A stretch of 64,000 nucleotides of DNA from Symsagittifera roscoffensis. Taxonomy: Eukaryota; Xenacoelomorpha; Acoela; Convolutidae. Below are positions 21,293 to 30,999 of the stretch, one piece after another; the first letter of the stretch is position 1; each line of letters starts with the position of its first letter. Made by a program: the position numbers and the translations under genes. Below the pieces are notes generated by a model. That model searched no databases. It had not been told where the DNA came from and saw only the letters and a program-made list of their open reading frames with translations. The stretch lies in the NCBI RefSeq assembly GCF_963678635.1, contig NC_087071.1:15499613-15563612 (forward strand). The letters run 5' to 3'.

Positions 21293-22290
21293 TTATAGAT
21301 GAGATCGTGATTTTGAAAAACTTGTGAATAGGTTTAAATTCAAAGTCTGACATAAAAAGTTGTTGTTTATTTTGACTTTATCATACTGGTGAACTTGTTT
21401 TATTAAAAAATTATATATATTTCTTGATAATGGTTTCAAGTGTTTCCGTTGTTGGTTATAAATTGGGTAAAATTTTGAGAAAAATGGTGGTTGTTTGTTT
21501 AATCTTTGAAAAAATTTTAGAGCTGTAATTTTTGTTTTTGTGTACTTATCTCTGATTAGTATTTTACTATTTAAGATGTTGATTGTTGGTTTATATTTAG
21601 ATATAAAGGATATGCCAATAATATTGTGCTTAATATCAGTAATATGAAATATTTGTTTAAATGGTTTGTTTAGAATTTTATTTTGCTCCATTGTTCTTGT
21701 GGGGAGAAGGAATAATTGGATTTTTCCATAATTTACTAATGTTGATCCTTGTGCTGCTGCTAGCTTACTAGAGGTTGCAAGAGGCGTTAATTTTGGATGT
21801 AATGTTTTGATTTCATTCCATGTGGGAATTTTAATTATGTTTGATTCTGCTCCTGAATCAATTAAAAAATCAATTTCAAGATCTGATGGTTGAAATTGTT
21901 TGTTTCTTGGACTTTCTAAGAGAAATGGTATTGTCCAAATTTTTTCTCTGGGTTGTTCTTTTTGTTTATTTTGATAAATATGATTTGTGTTTGAACATTT
22001 TGTTTTGTCTTTTTCATCGGGTTTAATTACCGTGTTAATTTCGTTTACTTCTTGTGCAGTTTGTGTAGTATCGATGGGTTCAGTATAATAATTGTGAAGG
22101 AGTTCCAATTGATTTTCATATATATGTGATGTAAAGGGTTGTTCATAAATGATAGGTTCAAAGTCGTTTTCGACTGTTATCATATTTACGGAGATGGTAT
22201 TTTCTGTATCACTTTCTGTATCTGATGATCCACAGTTTATTTGATTTAGTTGTAGTTCGTTACTTCCTGTGTCATCAATACCTGGGGGTC
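21293..22290 (-). pseudogene. Retropepsin (copy A)
   Basis: Aspartic protease that processes Gag-Pol. The active site is DFLIDSGAESNII (D-S-G) near residue 107 of the 296-aa ORF. A C-terminal HNIIGISFISKY, equivalent to the ILG motif, lies near residue 197. The frame is open upstream of the first Met into the end of Gag (INCGSSDTESDTENTISVNM), so protease is read in the same frame as the Gag tail in this copy. A five-base C run on the sense strand at 22285-22289, one shorter than in copy C, breaks that continuity. Confidence 0.8.
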
Positions 22291-23070
22291 TGACGTTGTT
22301 TCTTCATTTGACTGTACTTGATTAATATGTCTTTGATGTTTTGGTGTACTACTTCTGTTTCGATGTTTAGAATTATTATAATGGTTATTATTCCTATGTG
22401 GTGACTGGGAATAATTTCTATATTGATTATTCTAACTTGAATTTCGATTTTGTGAATTGTTCCGTAATCTGTTTTGATAATTGTCATTTGATCTGTGATA
22501 GTTTGATCTATCATACGAGTTATTTCTTGATCGATTGTTCGGGTTATTCTGATTTCGATTGTTCGAATAACTTCTATTTCGATTATGTGAATAGTTTCTA
22601 TTTCTGTTGTATGATGAGTTTCGTGATTGATTATTGGAATAGTGTTTCTTTTTTGGGTTTGATTGGCAATTCGATCTAAAAACAAAGTGTGTTGCATTGG
22701 AATTTGATCTTGAATAGTTGTTTCGACTATTTGATCGATTATAATTATTTTGTGAAGAATTTTGTGTATTTCTTCGTTCTGGTGATCTATCTCTATAACT
22801 TGAGTTATATGGTGATTGATTCCTTGTGTAATTGGTGTTGTTCGGAAGTGGTTTTCCTGAACTGTTTTTACTTTATATATGTTTGTTTGGTAGATTTTGA
22901 TCTTTTTTCATATTTTGATAGAACGATTTATTTGGTTCTTTATGTTTTTGAGGTATATTCTGATTATCTTGTTGTTTTTCTCTACATTCGGAAATACTGT
23001 GTCCGTAACGTCGGCAGTAATTACACCATTTTTTGAAAGATGGTTTGCCATTAAAATTTGGATTTTTTTT
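22275..23070 (-). pseudogene. Gag nucleocapsid: CCHC knuckle plus Arg/Ser/Asn-rich tail (copy A)
   Basis: The sense strand near 22995-23030 encodes one CX2CX4HX4C knuckle (WCNYCRRYGHSISECR), an RNA-binding module. A long Arg/Asn/Ser/Tyr-rich tail built of degenerate short repeats follows; copy C shows it most clearly (RNRNYSNNRNRSYSNSRNQN). In copy A the knuckle is out of frame with the capsid because of a nine-base A run (T run 23062-23070 on the plus strand). The 140-aa Ile/Thr/Glu-rich reading at 22275-22697 is a shadow frame of the tail. Confidence 0.7.
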
Positions 23071-24098
23071 TCATAAATATTTAGTTTTTCAGTGATTTTT
23101 TCAATTAGGCCTGTATCTGATTCCTGTATGTTATTTATATGTGTAGTGTTTGTTTCAATTCGATTAACATATTGTAGTTTTAGATTTTCTGTTTCTTCAA
23201 GTTTCATTGTGATTTCCGCTTGCTCTAGTTTATCTACTAGTTTTCGAAAATCTAAATCTGGCTCTCGAATTGAGGAAGCATGAGATGCTCTCTTTTTTAT
23301 TGCTATTTTCCTTAATTGAGGTGTTAAGGTCATCATTAAAATTTCTGTCATTTTTGTGTTTTTATAGTCATGTGTATTAAGTGAATATGCTTTTCGAACT
23401 AATGTTTCGATGCGTACTTCTAATTGTTTGATGGTTTCATTTGGTAATCTGCGAATTTCATTACATAAAACTCTTTGGTGTTGTTTATTTCTTTCGGAGT
23501 CAAACATTTTTGAAATTTCCTGTGTAAATCTTTTCAAGTCTGATTTTATTTCTAGAGGTAATACTGAAAACCATTTTTGAGCTGCGCCATCTAAGGTTGT
23601 TTGTATCAATGCTGTGTGTCTATGCGTCCAATTTTGATGTAGTGGCGTTTTAATTGGTTCAGGTCCTATATTTAAAATTAAATTTGCTGTTACCTCATTT
23701 AAAAATTTTTCTACAGAATTTTCAGGATCTGTTCCTGTAAATACCATCAGTGGTTTCTTGGATGTTATTGATGATCCACGCATGAGGTATGGATTCATTG
23801 TCATCTGCAGTGATTCTGCGGCATTTGGCTTTTGCGAAAAATTTGAAAGTTGATTTTTTGTTATTTCGTGTTGCTGAAGGTAATATGGAAGCGGTATTTC
23901 ATTTTGCATTTGAGTTGGTTGATAAGAATGCATTGACATTGGATTTTGTGGTTGTATTGGTTGAAAAGATTGTGTGTTAAATGGATTGTGTATATGCATT
24001 TGTTGTGGATGTTGTACGTCTGTTGGGTTTTGTGGGTAAATTTTCATGTTTCGAGATGGTTGAGGTTGTCGTGGTCTTTGTGTGTGATATTCTTTAGT
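23061..24098 (-). pseudogene. Gag capsid region (copy A)
   Basis: A 379-aa reading (22908-24047) includes a Gln/Pro-rich N-terminal part (PQNPMSMHSYQPTQMQNEIP) and then a retrotransposon Gag capsid-like domain. The latter has FTGTDPENSVEKFLNEVTAN, LIQTTLDGAAQKWFSVLPLE, MFDSERNKQHQRVLCNEIRR and ETIKQLEVRIETLVRKAY. A predicted coiled-coil follows (LDFRKLVDKLEQAEITMKLE). The last 50 or so residues of that ORF are out of frame, past the A run at 23062-23070. Capsid assembly is the expected role. Relative to B and C it has one substitution, Gly to Arg, at 23780 (MRGSS). Confidence 0.7.
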
Positions 24099-25558
24099 TT
24101 ATGGTGCAAAAATATCTGGTTGGTGATAATCATCTTCATTGGATGATAAATAGTTTGTATTAAACGGTGTATGTTGGTTATTTTTATTTTGTTGGGTAAT
24201 TTTCAGTATAATCCTGTGTAGGTCGTGGATTATCTGGAAAATTTACTGATTTTGTCGATGTTTTCGGGAGATTCCAATAATGAGAACATACGTGATTTAA
24301 ATTTTGTGTATTGTTTCGGGGAGGTTGATTTGTTTTTTATTTGTGAGCATAATCATAGTTATGTTTTGCAAAGGTGTTTCTTATGAATGATTTTCGTGTT
24401 TTTGACGGTACTGTCATTGGTCTATATGTTTGATAATCCATATGTGAATATTTTGGGGCAACCGAAGGTTTAACGGTTAATTGTAAGGTTACATGTGCCA
24501 GTGAAGTATTTGTATTTCTTGGTGTTGTTAAATTTGGGTGTATTGGTGAAATAGTTTGTTGTGTAGTTGTTGTTGTTTGGACAATTTCTTCAATTATGAA
24601 GTGTGATGGTGTATGAATATCTTGTTGTGTAAGATTTCTAGTTCCATTAAAGTTTTCATTGTGTATGACGGTCGAATTTAAACTGTTATTTTGTGTATCA
24701 GGTAAAAATGTATTGTAGTTTAATGGTGTTGCATCAATGGTTAGTGGTATTACTTTAACATAATTTCTGTGGTAAGATATTGTAGTTTTTGCTTGACTTG
24801 AGATAGATTGTGGGATATTTATAAATGTAGGATGAGACCATTCATGGTCCCAAACGTAATCTGATTGTTCTGTAAAGGCAGTGTCATCATTTGAATTTTG
24901 AGGTCTGAAATTTTTTCTTGCTTGTGAAATTAAGTCTATATTATGTGTGAAATAATCTATTACAAACCATGCCAAAATTTTTTGTAAGTCATGTTTAGTG
25001 TGTTGTGCAACATCATCTTTAGTGAAATTTTCTTTGATTATATGTAGACAAGTTGAAATTAATGTAATTTCATTTCGTACTTTTGTATGTTTGGATGTTT
25101 CAGTTGGTGAGATACTTTGAAATTCTCGTTTTTTCTAATATAGAGATATAGGTATATATTATTACAAAAATTTCATTAGTGAATATAGCGTTTGCGCTTG
25201 GTGAAATATGATATTGTATGCTTTTGATATATTCTAGGAATACTTTTGAAAATTCTAATCCAAGATCATCTGTTTGAATTACATATTTACGATGGTTCGT
25301 ATTTGGTGTGCTGAATTCTATGGTGTAGATTCCATATTGTTGTGTTAGGTTACATATGTCTTTCAAATAATGTTTAATAATTTGTCTTTTGATTTTTATA
25401 TCTGGGAATTTTGCTTTGCATGGACTGATTCCGGGTTCAAACAAATTTACGAGTAAATTTTTGCAAAAATCATGCTGCCCTCTATTATCGGGTGCATCTA
25501 TGAGGAAGGGGTAAACCTCTTCGTCATCTGGACTATCGTCACTTTGAGTGTGGCTCAT
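24099..25558 (-). pseudogene. Gag N-terminal region (copy A)
   Basis: The start is MSHTQSDDSPDDEEVYPFLI at 25558, with 25100-25558 forming the first 152 aa. A frame change at the six-base A run (T run 25131-25136) leads to a continuation through SPTETSKHTKVRNEI and then ORF 24337-24975 (KILAWFVIDYFTHNIDLISQ, SDYVWDHEWSHPTFINIPQS, Thr-rich TTTTTQQTISPIHPNLTTP). An in-frame TAA at 24099-24101 stands where copy C has a Tyr codon. The whole Gag would exceed 1,000 residues, long for Gypsy elements. No known domain is recognised in this N-terminal part. Confidence 0.6.
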
Positions 25559-25607
25559 TTTTTCGTTTGATGACCTTTAATATATAGCTATCAATGTGTC
25601 TAATTGG

Positions 25608-25952
25608 TTAATTCCAGTTATACAGGTGTACTGGTTTGTGTTTGTATTGCTTTTTTATTCTTCTTTTTCCTCTTTTTGATGAATTTGAAGTTGTTTCTGA
25701 ATCGGAAAAATATAACTGATCGTGAATGGGACAATTTTTATCAATAGATTCTTTTAATTTGTAGAGTTCGTCTAAATTGCTGGCTTCTGATTCAGAAAAT
25801 GCGTTTCTATTTTTTGAAAATCTTTTTCGTGCGATTTGTCTTTGTTTTTTTTTATAATTTTTCTTTTTTATTGTTTGTCGTTTTGTTCTATTGTACCCAA
25901 CTGTTTGTGTATGGGGTGTGATTACAAGATCGTATTTTTTGTTATCTTTCAC
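25608..25952 (-). CDS. Basic 114-aa ORF upstream of Gag (copy A)
   Basis: A Lys/Arg-rich small protein (KRQTIKKKNYKKKQRQIARK, then KRGKRRIKKQYKHKP) with a central acidic-polar stretch (ESEASNLDELYKLKESIDKN). It ends 49 bp before the gag start. Copy C keeps most of it in frame (KRGKRRIKKIYKHKP) although the start codon region there is lost, so it is a real element gene and not a chance ORF. The two basic clusters look like nuclear-localisation or RNA-binding patches. Function unknown. Confidence 0.6.
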   Translation of the reverse strand: MKDNKKYDLVITPHTQTVGYNRTKRQTIKKKNYKKKQRQIARKRFSKNRNAFSESEASNLDELYKLKESIDKNCPIHDQLYFSDSETTSNSSKRGKRRIKKQYKHKPVHLYNWN

Positions 25953-26518
25953 AGTTGTGTAAAACGATTGTTTGGTTATTTCCTAGATTTGTGAATGACA
26001 TAAGGTTTAGGATGAGGGCTGCAAAAAGTTGTTAGGTATTTCTATTTTTCTTAGACTGTTAGTCCTTACGATTTGTTGGTTAGCTTAACCTGGGTCTTTT
26101 TATTTAGGGTTGGAGAGAAAAGTATATCGATATCGATGAATGATTTTTTACTTTTTTGTGGCTAGTCTAAGCTAAGGTGTTAACTTACTTAATCTTACTT
26201 AGGGGTAGTGATTGTGTTCAAGGTTTGGAGAATAGTAAATCGATCCACAAGGTTCAAGTATAATTAGAACGCAATTAGTTCGTTAGATACTATTTTAAAC
26301 TTACTAAGTCTAAGATCTATCCTGGGTCTGGTGAGAGGAGGGTTCAAGTGAAGGATGAATAACCGAAGTTCTTCACTGTTTATCTTGATTTGAATGGTTA
26401 GTTTTATTAAAAAATTTCTATTTTTCTTGGGTCTTTTGGAAGGGTTGGATAGTGAATCGACGTTTGAGGTCGTTAGACACTTGCTAAGTGGGTGGGGGAG
26501 AACAAAATTGTTCTTTTG

Positions 26519-26638
26519 GATCCAAGGATAGGCCTTGATGATCAGATTTTAAATTTAGTGAAATAGAAAATTGATTGAGATCCAAGGATAAGCCTTGATG
26601 ATCTGATTTTAAAATTAAGTGAATTTAAGTTTAAAATG
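26519..26638. repeat. Two 60-bp direct repeats in the leader (copy A)
   Basis: gatccaaggataggccttga begins at 26519 and gatccaaggataagccttga at 26579, a spacing of exactly 60. Both are followed by tgatgatc(a/t)gattttaaa. The same two repeats at the same 60-bp spacing are in copy B and, more diverged, in inverted copy C. They lie between the short 5' ORF and the basic ORF. Confidence 0.85.
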
Positions 26639-26959
26639 GTTTAAATTTATTTAAGGAAAAGATTTAATATTTTAATGATATTAGTGAGTTTAAGATTGCT
26701 GTTATGTTTAGGTGATGAAGCTGGGACAACAGATGATTTATGATTACTAACAATTTATTGTCATGCTACTAATTTTTATTTTCATTTTCAATAAATATTT
26801 TTCAAATATGTTTTTTATAAAACTGCAGAAATTAAGAAAACGATCTGAGATCTTTTTATCAATCGTCATTGTACATTAATATTTTTGTTTAGCGCTTGAA
26901 ATGATCATGAAGATTGACTTCAAAATTTTATGTTTGCAGATGAAAATCTAAATTCATTG

Positions 26960-27220
26960 CTAATAAGATTCTAAACATAAAGTTTGTGTTGGCTTTTGCC
27001 GTACAATCATAAAACTATATGGTAACTTTCTAATTTGTCGTATGTCGTCTCTTGTTCGAGGTCTTCTTCCAATTCCGGGTAGTTCTATTATTGTTCGGAA
27101 TATTGGCTCTGATCTATTGAGTCGTAGAGACATTTCGATTAAATTATTATCGTATATTATTTTGAAAATGTTTTGTCTAAATTCTATTCTACTTTTGGTT
27201 AGTTCTAAGCTATTAAGGTC
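26960..27220 (-). CDS. Short conserved 5' ORF, 86 codons, no ATG at its start
   Basis: The minus-strand frame is open from just after a TAA (27221-27223) to a TAG (26960-26962). It contains LTKSRIEFRQNIFKIIYDNN, MSLRLNRSEPIFRTIIELPG and GRRPRTRDDIRQIRKLPYSF. Copy C (55681-55983) keeps the frame with mostly conservative changes (Ile/Leu, Arg/Lys, Tyr/Phe, Ile/Val). This points to protein-level constraint in the family's past. The only internal Met is at residue 30, so it may be an exon or use another start. Function unknown; the protein is small and basic. Confidence 0.5.
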   Translation of the reverse strand, partial: DLNSLELTKSRIEFRQNIFKIIYDNNLIEMSLRLNRSEPIFRTIIELPGIGRRPRTRDDIRQIRKLPYSFMIVRQKPTQTLCLESY

Positions 27221-27323
27221 TTATTCGAGACTTATGGTCGCACCAGATGAGTTAGGACCGATGTGGTTAACTCATAGAGTAATTTCGGATAGGGTACACC
27301 GTCTGCTCGTCATCTTATTTTCG

Positions 27324-28150
27324 GCCGGATAGATTAGTGCAAATTCTTAGTCTAATACCGATCCTAATCTTACTCTTATACTTTCTAGTCTCAGGGTGTT
27401 TAACTAGTATCTGCTAGGCTCAATAGATCTAGGGTATACTGGTTTGTTGCGGCTGCTGAAGTTCTCTTGGAGAGACAACTAATTTCTAAGTTAAATTCAA
27501 ATCTCTCTGGTGCTGAAATTACAAGTAATTTCAACACTTACAAATAAGTGGGTTGTTAATTAGATGGATCATGATTGGTTAATATTAAATACTTACAGTG
27601 GTAAAATATCCAATTTATCCAATCATAAAATATAGTTTAGATCAGGTTCCAACTTGTTGCTAATCTAAGTTTAATCTCTTGAAACAGCTCCTCTGCTTTT
27701 TCGTAGTGAACAGGGCGATCCACCACGTGAGAGCAGAGTAGTATTTCTCGTCAGGCATTTCTCCGAAGGGTTTCAGGAGATTTCCTGTCCTATTTTCTGG
27801 TATGGATCAGACCTCCAGTAGAATCACTGATAATGTGACATTTCCATCTGTTATGATCATAACAACGCGGAAATTTCTACCAAATCAATCTCAAGAACGC
27901 TTCACCGGAGAGCGACTTATCCGTTCCATTTTTAAGTCTTTAATGTTTAATTATACAGAAGGATTTTGGTGCTTCTATTATAACACATTGGTATAGAAGG
28001 TTTTGAGGCGCTGGTATTTTAATGGTATCCTAGTTTCTGAAGTTGAGCCGTCACTACCATGGCTGAGGTCATGGTTTTATGTTCAGACATTTTAAGGCTG
28101 AATCGATCCGCGTGGGGACTCAAAATGCAAAGTCGCCACACAGGTCAACG
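27324..28150. other. No gene seen; boundary zone between copy A and BEL/Pao remnants
   Basis: Similarity to copy C stops at 27323. The plus-strand ORFs here (27802-27996 and the start of 28059-28366) show no recognised domain. The stretch could be BEL/Pao LTR or leader sequence, because Gag and Pol fragments of that type follow on the plus strand. Confidence 0.4.
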
Positions 28151-28233
28151 TCTGCAAAGTCTAAACATAAGTCTACAAAGTCTGAAAAAAAGTCTGCAAA
28201 GTCTGAAAATAAGTCTGCAAAGTCTGATCATAG
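28151..28233 (+). repeat. 21-bp tandem repeat, about four units
   Basis: Units start at 28151, 28172, 28193 and 28214 with consensus tctgcaaagtctgaaaataag. In one plus-strand frame they encode a Lys/Ser heptad (SAKSENK-like). In another they encode LQSLKIS-like text. No known protein context. Confidence 0.85.
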
Positions 28234-28654
28234 TCTACTATATAGATCGAGGTTTGCATTTGTTGAATGGTCCAGACCTATCTTCCTGTTCAAACAAAGG
28301 TTTAACTCCAATGGAAACCAATTTCTTGTCATAACGCTCAGTTTGATCAACAGATCAGACTTATAACCGTCAAAAAAGTCAACAAAAATTTTGAATTATG
28401 GGACATCAAAAATATCCCCGATGGCTATTTATAACTTTTCCAGGCGGAGTAAACCGGAAGGGGCGGAAAGACAGTCAACTGACTCTCGCTCAATTCCTGC
28501 AACAGCTTCATCGCCGTTTTGGGACTGAAATCTCCTGGCTCTTCAGACATAGCTGAGCTGATGCCCACGATCAGTGTTGATCACTCAACATTATTCTTCT
28601 GGCTACCTATCACTTGTTCAATGATCAGACTCATTCAATGACTCTTGAAAGTAA

Positions 28655-29105
28655 CTTTGATTCAATTTTCGACAAGAAGACCCCTCTTCTCACCATGTGC
28701 GAATTTTAACGAAGAACAGTTCAATTTTCATATTTCACATGATTGGGTTGATACTGTTGTGGAAACTCAATCGGACTCTCCTGCGTTTCGAGTCCAGCGC
28801 CGGTAGTAAATCTGGTAAACACGGATACAAGTCAACATGCAAACCTGGTAAACACAGATCAAAATCATCAGAGATTTAGCTTTGATTCGATTTTCGACAA
28901 GAAGATCCCTCTTCTCACCATGTGCGAAACTTAACGAAGAACAGTTCAATTTTCATACTTCACATGGTTGGGTTGATACTGTCGTGGAAACTCAATCGGA
29001 CTCTCCTGCAGTTTCGAGTCCAGCGCCGGTAGTAGTAAATCTGGTAAACACGGATAAAAGTCAACATGCAAACCTGGTAAAGACAGATCAAAATCATCGC
29101 AGATT
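28655..29105. repeat. 225-bp tandem duplication
   Basis: The block beginning ctttgattcaattttcgac at 28655 recurs at 28880 (ctttgattcgattttcgac). The second unit differs by several substitutions and a few inserted bases, for example agtagtagtaaat for agtagtaaat. It lies just upstream of the BEL/Pao Gag-like start and may be part of that element's LTR or leader. Confidence 0.8.
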
Positions 29106-29161
29106 AAAATGAACATGCACAGAACAAAACAACAAGCAATTGGTTCCTATCCTCTTTTTTC

Positions 29162-29881
29162 ATGGCAACGGAATCTGCTAATTGCCTGGATACTGGTCAC
29201 ACTGCGGCCAATGATCCACGAATGTGTTTTAGTAGACCCAATGATTTAGGTTCTCTAAATCCAGAAATAATTAAGCAAGTTTTTCCTGGTAGTTCCTCTG
29301 CACCAACAACATCTGTCAGTTCTGCTCATGAGCTTGCGCTGTTCGTCCCAGCCTTAAACGTACCTCATTCTATCCATATTCCAGTGAGTCGAACCCGCAT
29401 GGGCCAATTTTTTCTGGGTAAAAAGCATCTGTAGCCCCATCTCAACCTCCTGTTAGTGTACCAGCTAGCAGTTTGATTTTTCTGATTAATAATATAATCC
29501 TCAAGGCCATTTATGGAGACCAGCAGTTACTGCTATTTTGATGACAGCTCAACAACCTATTGCTGCATCTTCAAATGTATTTTCAGCAATGACTCCAATT
29601 CTTCCACCCAATAACATTGTTCCTTATACAACGGGCGGGACTGTGTTAAATTTAAAAGTTTTTTATCCAGTTACCACGCAAACAATCCTGATATGTCTTC
29701 TGGAGCAGCATTCGAGCGTCCACTGTCGGCAAAAGAGCTAGTAGAAACACTTATGCACAGCCGCAAGGATCATCTTCCTGAATGGAAGCTGATGCAGTTT
29801 GATGAGAACCCACTTAACTGGCACGTTTGGTTCTTTGTAATTGTGCTTTTACACGCTCTTGAGTATCTGCTTTTCTTGTAA
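29162..29881 (+). pseudogene. BEL/Pao Gag-like fragment
   Basis: Plus-strand readings 29162-29434, 29538-29741 and 29693-29881 are pieces of one broken protein: a Ser/Pro-rich N-terminus (FPGSSSAPTTSVSSA) and then ERPLSAKELVETLMHSRKDH followed by LPEWKLMQFDENPLNWHVWF. The last motif is the L-P-x-F-x-G-x-P-x-x-W-x-x-W type seen in Pao Gag/DUF1759 regions. The match ends abruptly after HVWF. At least two stops or frame changes. The 5' remnant of a BEL/Pao element. Confidence 0.5.
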
Positions 29882-30179
29882 AGAGACTCAATTTGGTTAG
29901 TACTCAATTTGGATGGATTCAATTCCATAATTGTGATGAAAACTCAACAAGTGAGCTTCGAAGTTTCCGCCGAAAATAACAATAGCTATATTTCGCTTTC
30001 GTTCAAAGCTTTTATTAAAAGCAATTTTCGTCTTGGGTCTGATATCATAAATATTCTTGAACTTCGGGGAAAAACCCGCAACAAAGCCGATACAATAAAA
30101 ATATGAGGAAGTTGAGATAATCATAGGGTATGATTCCTGCCACGCAGTCAGACCCGTTGAGTACCTTCTGAGGGATGAT

Positions 30180-30430
30180 TCAAAACCACCGTGCGCCGTA
30201 CGCCTTCCGATTGGAGGTCGTTAGCGGCCCGTTGCCCCCGTCCTTTGGCTCAAACCCATCTAGCTTTAAAAGTGTTATTGAGGATACTTCTCTAGCTTAT
30301 CAAATTAAAACATGGTATGAGTCAGAGTCGTAAGGAGCTTTCAAGCAAGTTGATGTCCATTCCGCCGCTGACAAACAGGCTTTGCCGATTTGTAACTCAC
30401 CGCCTCCGCAGCTAAGTTTACGGACGATTC
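30180..30430 (+). pseudogene. BEL/Pao Pol fragment (between protease and RT)
   Basis: The plus-strand frame reads EVVSGPLPPSFG, AYQIKTWYESES, an in-frame TAA at 30331-30333, then GAFKQVDVHSAADKQALPI. A trailing W-Y-x-x-E-S-x-G motif with a downstream S-A-A-D-x-x-A is typical of the region before BEL/Pao RT. It stands about 300 bp after the Gag-like piece, so most of the element between them is deleted. The RT itself is not recognisable. Confidence 0.5.
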
Positions 30431-30937
30431 CTTACCGTAGTATCGGACGAAAAAGCACTGCTAGCTTTGTTAAGTTTCTCTCCTTCCTAAGGGTAATAAT
30501 AGTTTTTTCAGTCAGTCAACAAACCCGGTGGCACGACTGGTAACTGCCTCACAATTGTAAAATGGAACACAGACAACGCTCAAAAAGCATATGGTGGATC
30601 ATTTTTGCAATTCTGCTGGTGACACTGATTAACCCCCCTCCCCGTCCCCGTTCAATGGTAAAAACATGTGAGGGCTTAAACTGTAACCTGTTGTTGGTGG
30701 TAAGCTTTAGTAAACATGGGGATAGTCGTAGGGATAGTGGTTATTACAGGTATGAGGGGGCGATGTAGATGGGGGTCGAAAGTAGGGGTTTTTGAGGTTT
30801 TGAGTAGGTTTGAATAGGGGTTTTGAGTAGGTTTAAGTTCCGAGTAGACCGTGAGAAATGTTGCAAGTTTTGTAAATCACTATGTTGAGACTTTGGTTAC
30901 GTTTAGATTACCCGAGTCGAGATTTTTCACCTAATTT

Positions 30938-30999
30938 GAAGCAAGATTTGAGCGGTTTGAGCGGTTTTTTTTAGACAATTACGCTCAAAATCTTGCTTC
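30938..30999. repeat. Inverted repeat (17-bp arms) beside the transposase segment
   Basis: gaagcaagatttgagcg (30938-30954) and cgctcaaaatcttgcttc (30982-30999) pair with a single extra base. The loop holds a second gagcggttt. It begins 28 bp inside the transposase-carrying segment and could be subterminal DNA of that transposon. Confidence 0.6.

Larger units (their letters stand above)
11144..27323 (-). mobile_element. Copy A: env-bearing Ty3/Gypsy-like retroelement, defective
   Basis: On the minus strand the order is short ORF, leader, basic ORF, Gag, protease, RT, integrase, accessory ORF, envelope-like ORF and tail ORF. That is gag-pol-env order, all on one strand and all with the same strongly A-rich sense strand. 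At 16 kb or more it is large for a Gypsy-type element. The 5' limit (27323) is where similarity to inverted copy C begins; the 3' limit is uncertain. Pol lacks RNase H and the integrase N-terminus. No LTR pair is recognised, so classification rests on RT, integrase and gene order. Confidence 0.65.
18941..30910. repeat. Segmental duplicate 1 (11,970 bp)
   Basis: It matches 33093-45062 at a constant offset of 14,152. I counted at least 14 substitutions and no net indel, about 0.12 percent divergence. Left of 18941 this copy continues into the rest of the retroelement, while the other copy joins a transposase segment. Right of 30910 the two copies diverge abruptly after gtttagatta. Confidence 0.95.

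Noticed and set aside
22275-22697. 140-aa Ile/Thr/Glu-rich repeat ORF (ITRTIDQEITRMIDQ), same at 36427-36849
   Set aside because: Shadow frame of the Arg/Ser/Asn-rich Gag tail, which copy C shows in its true frame.
27042-27332. 96-aa plus-strand ORF starting MSSLVRGLLP
   Set aside because: Antisense to the minus-strand ORF that is conserved with copy C. Conservation follows the minus-strand frame.
28059-28334. Leucine-containing repeat LQSLKIS suggesting a coiled coil or leucine-rich repeat
   Set aside because: Produced by the 21-bp tandem repeat in one of several open frames, and the repeat is too short for an LRR fold.
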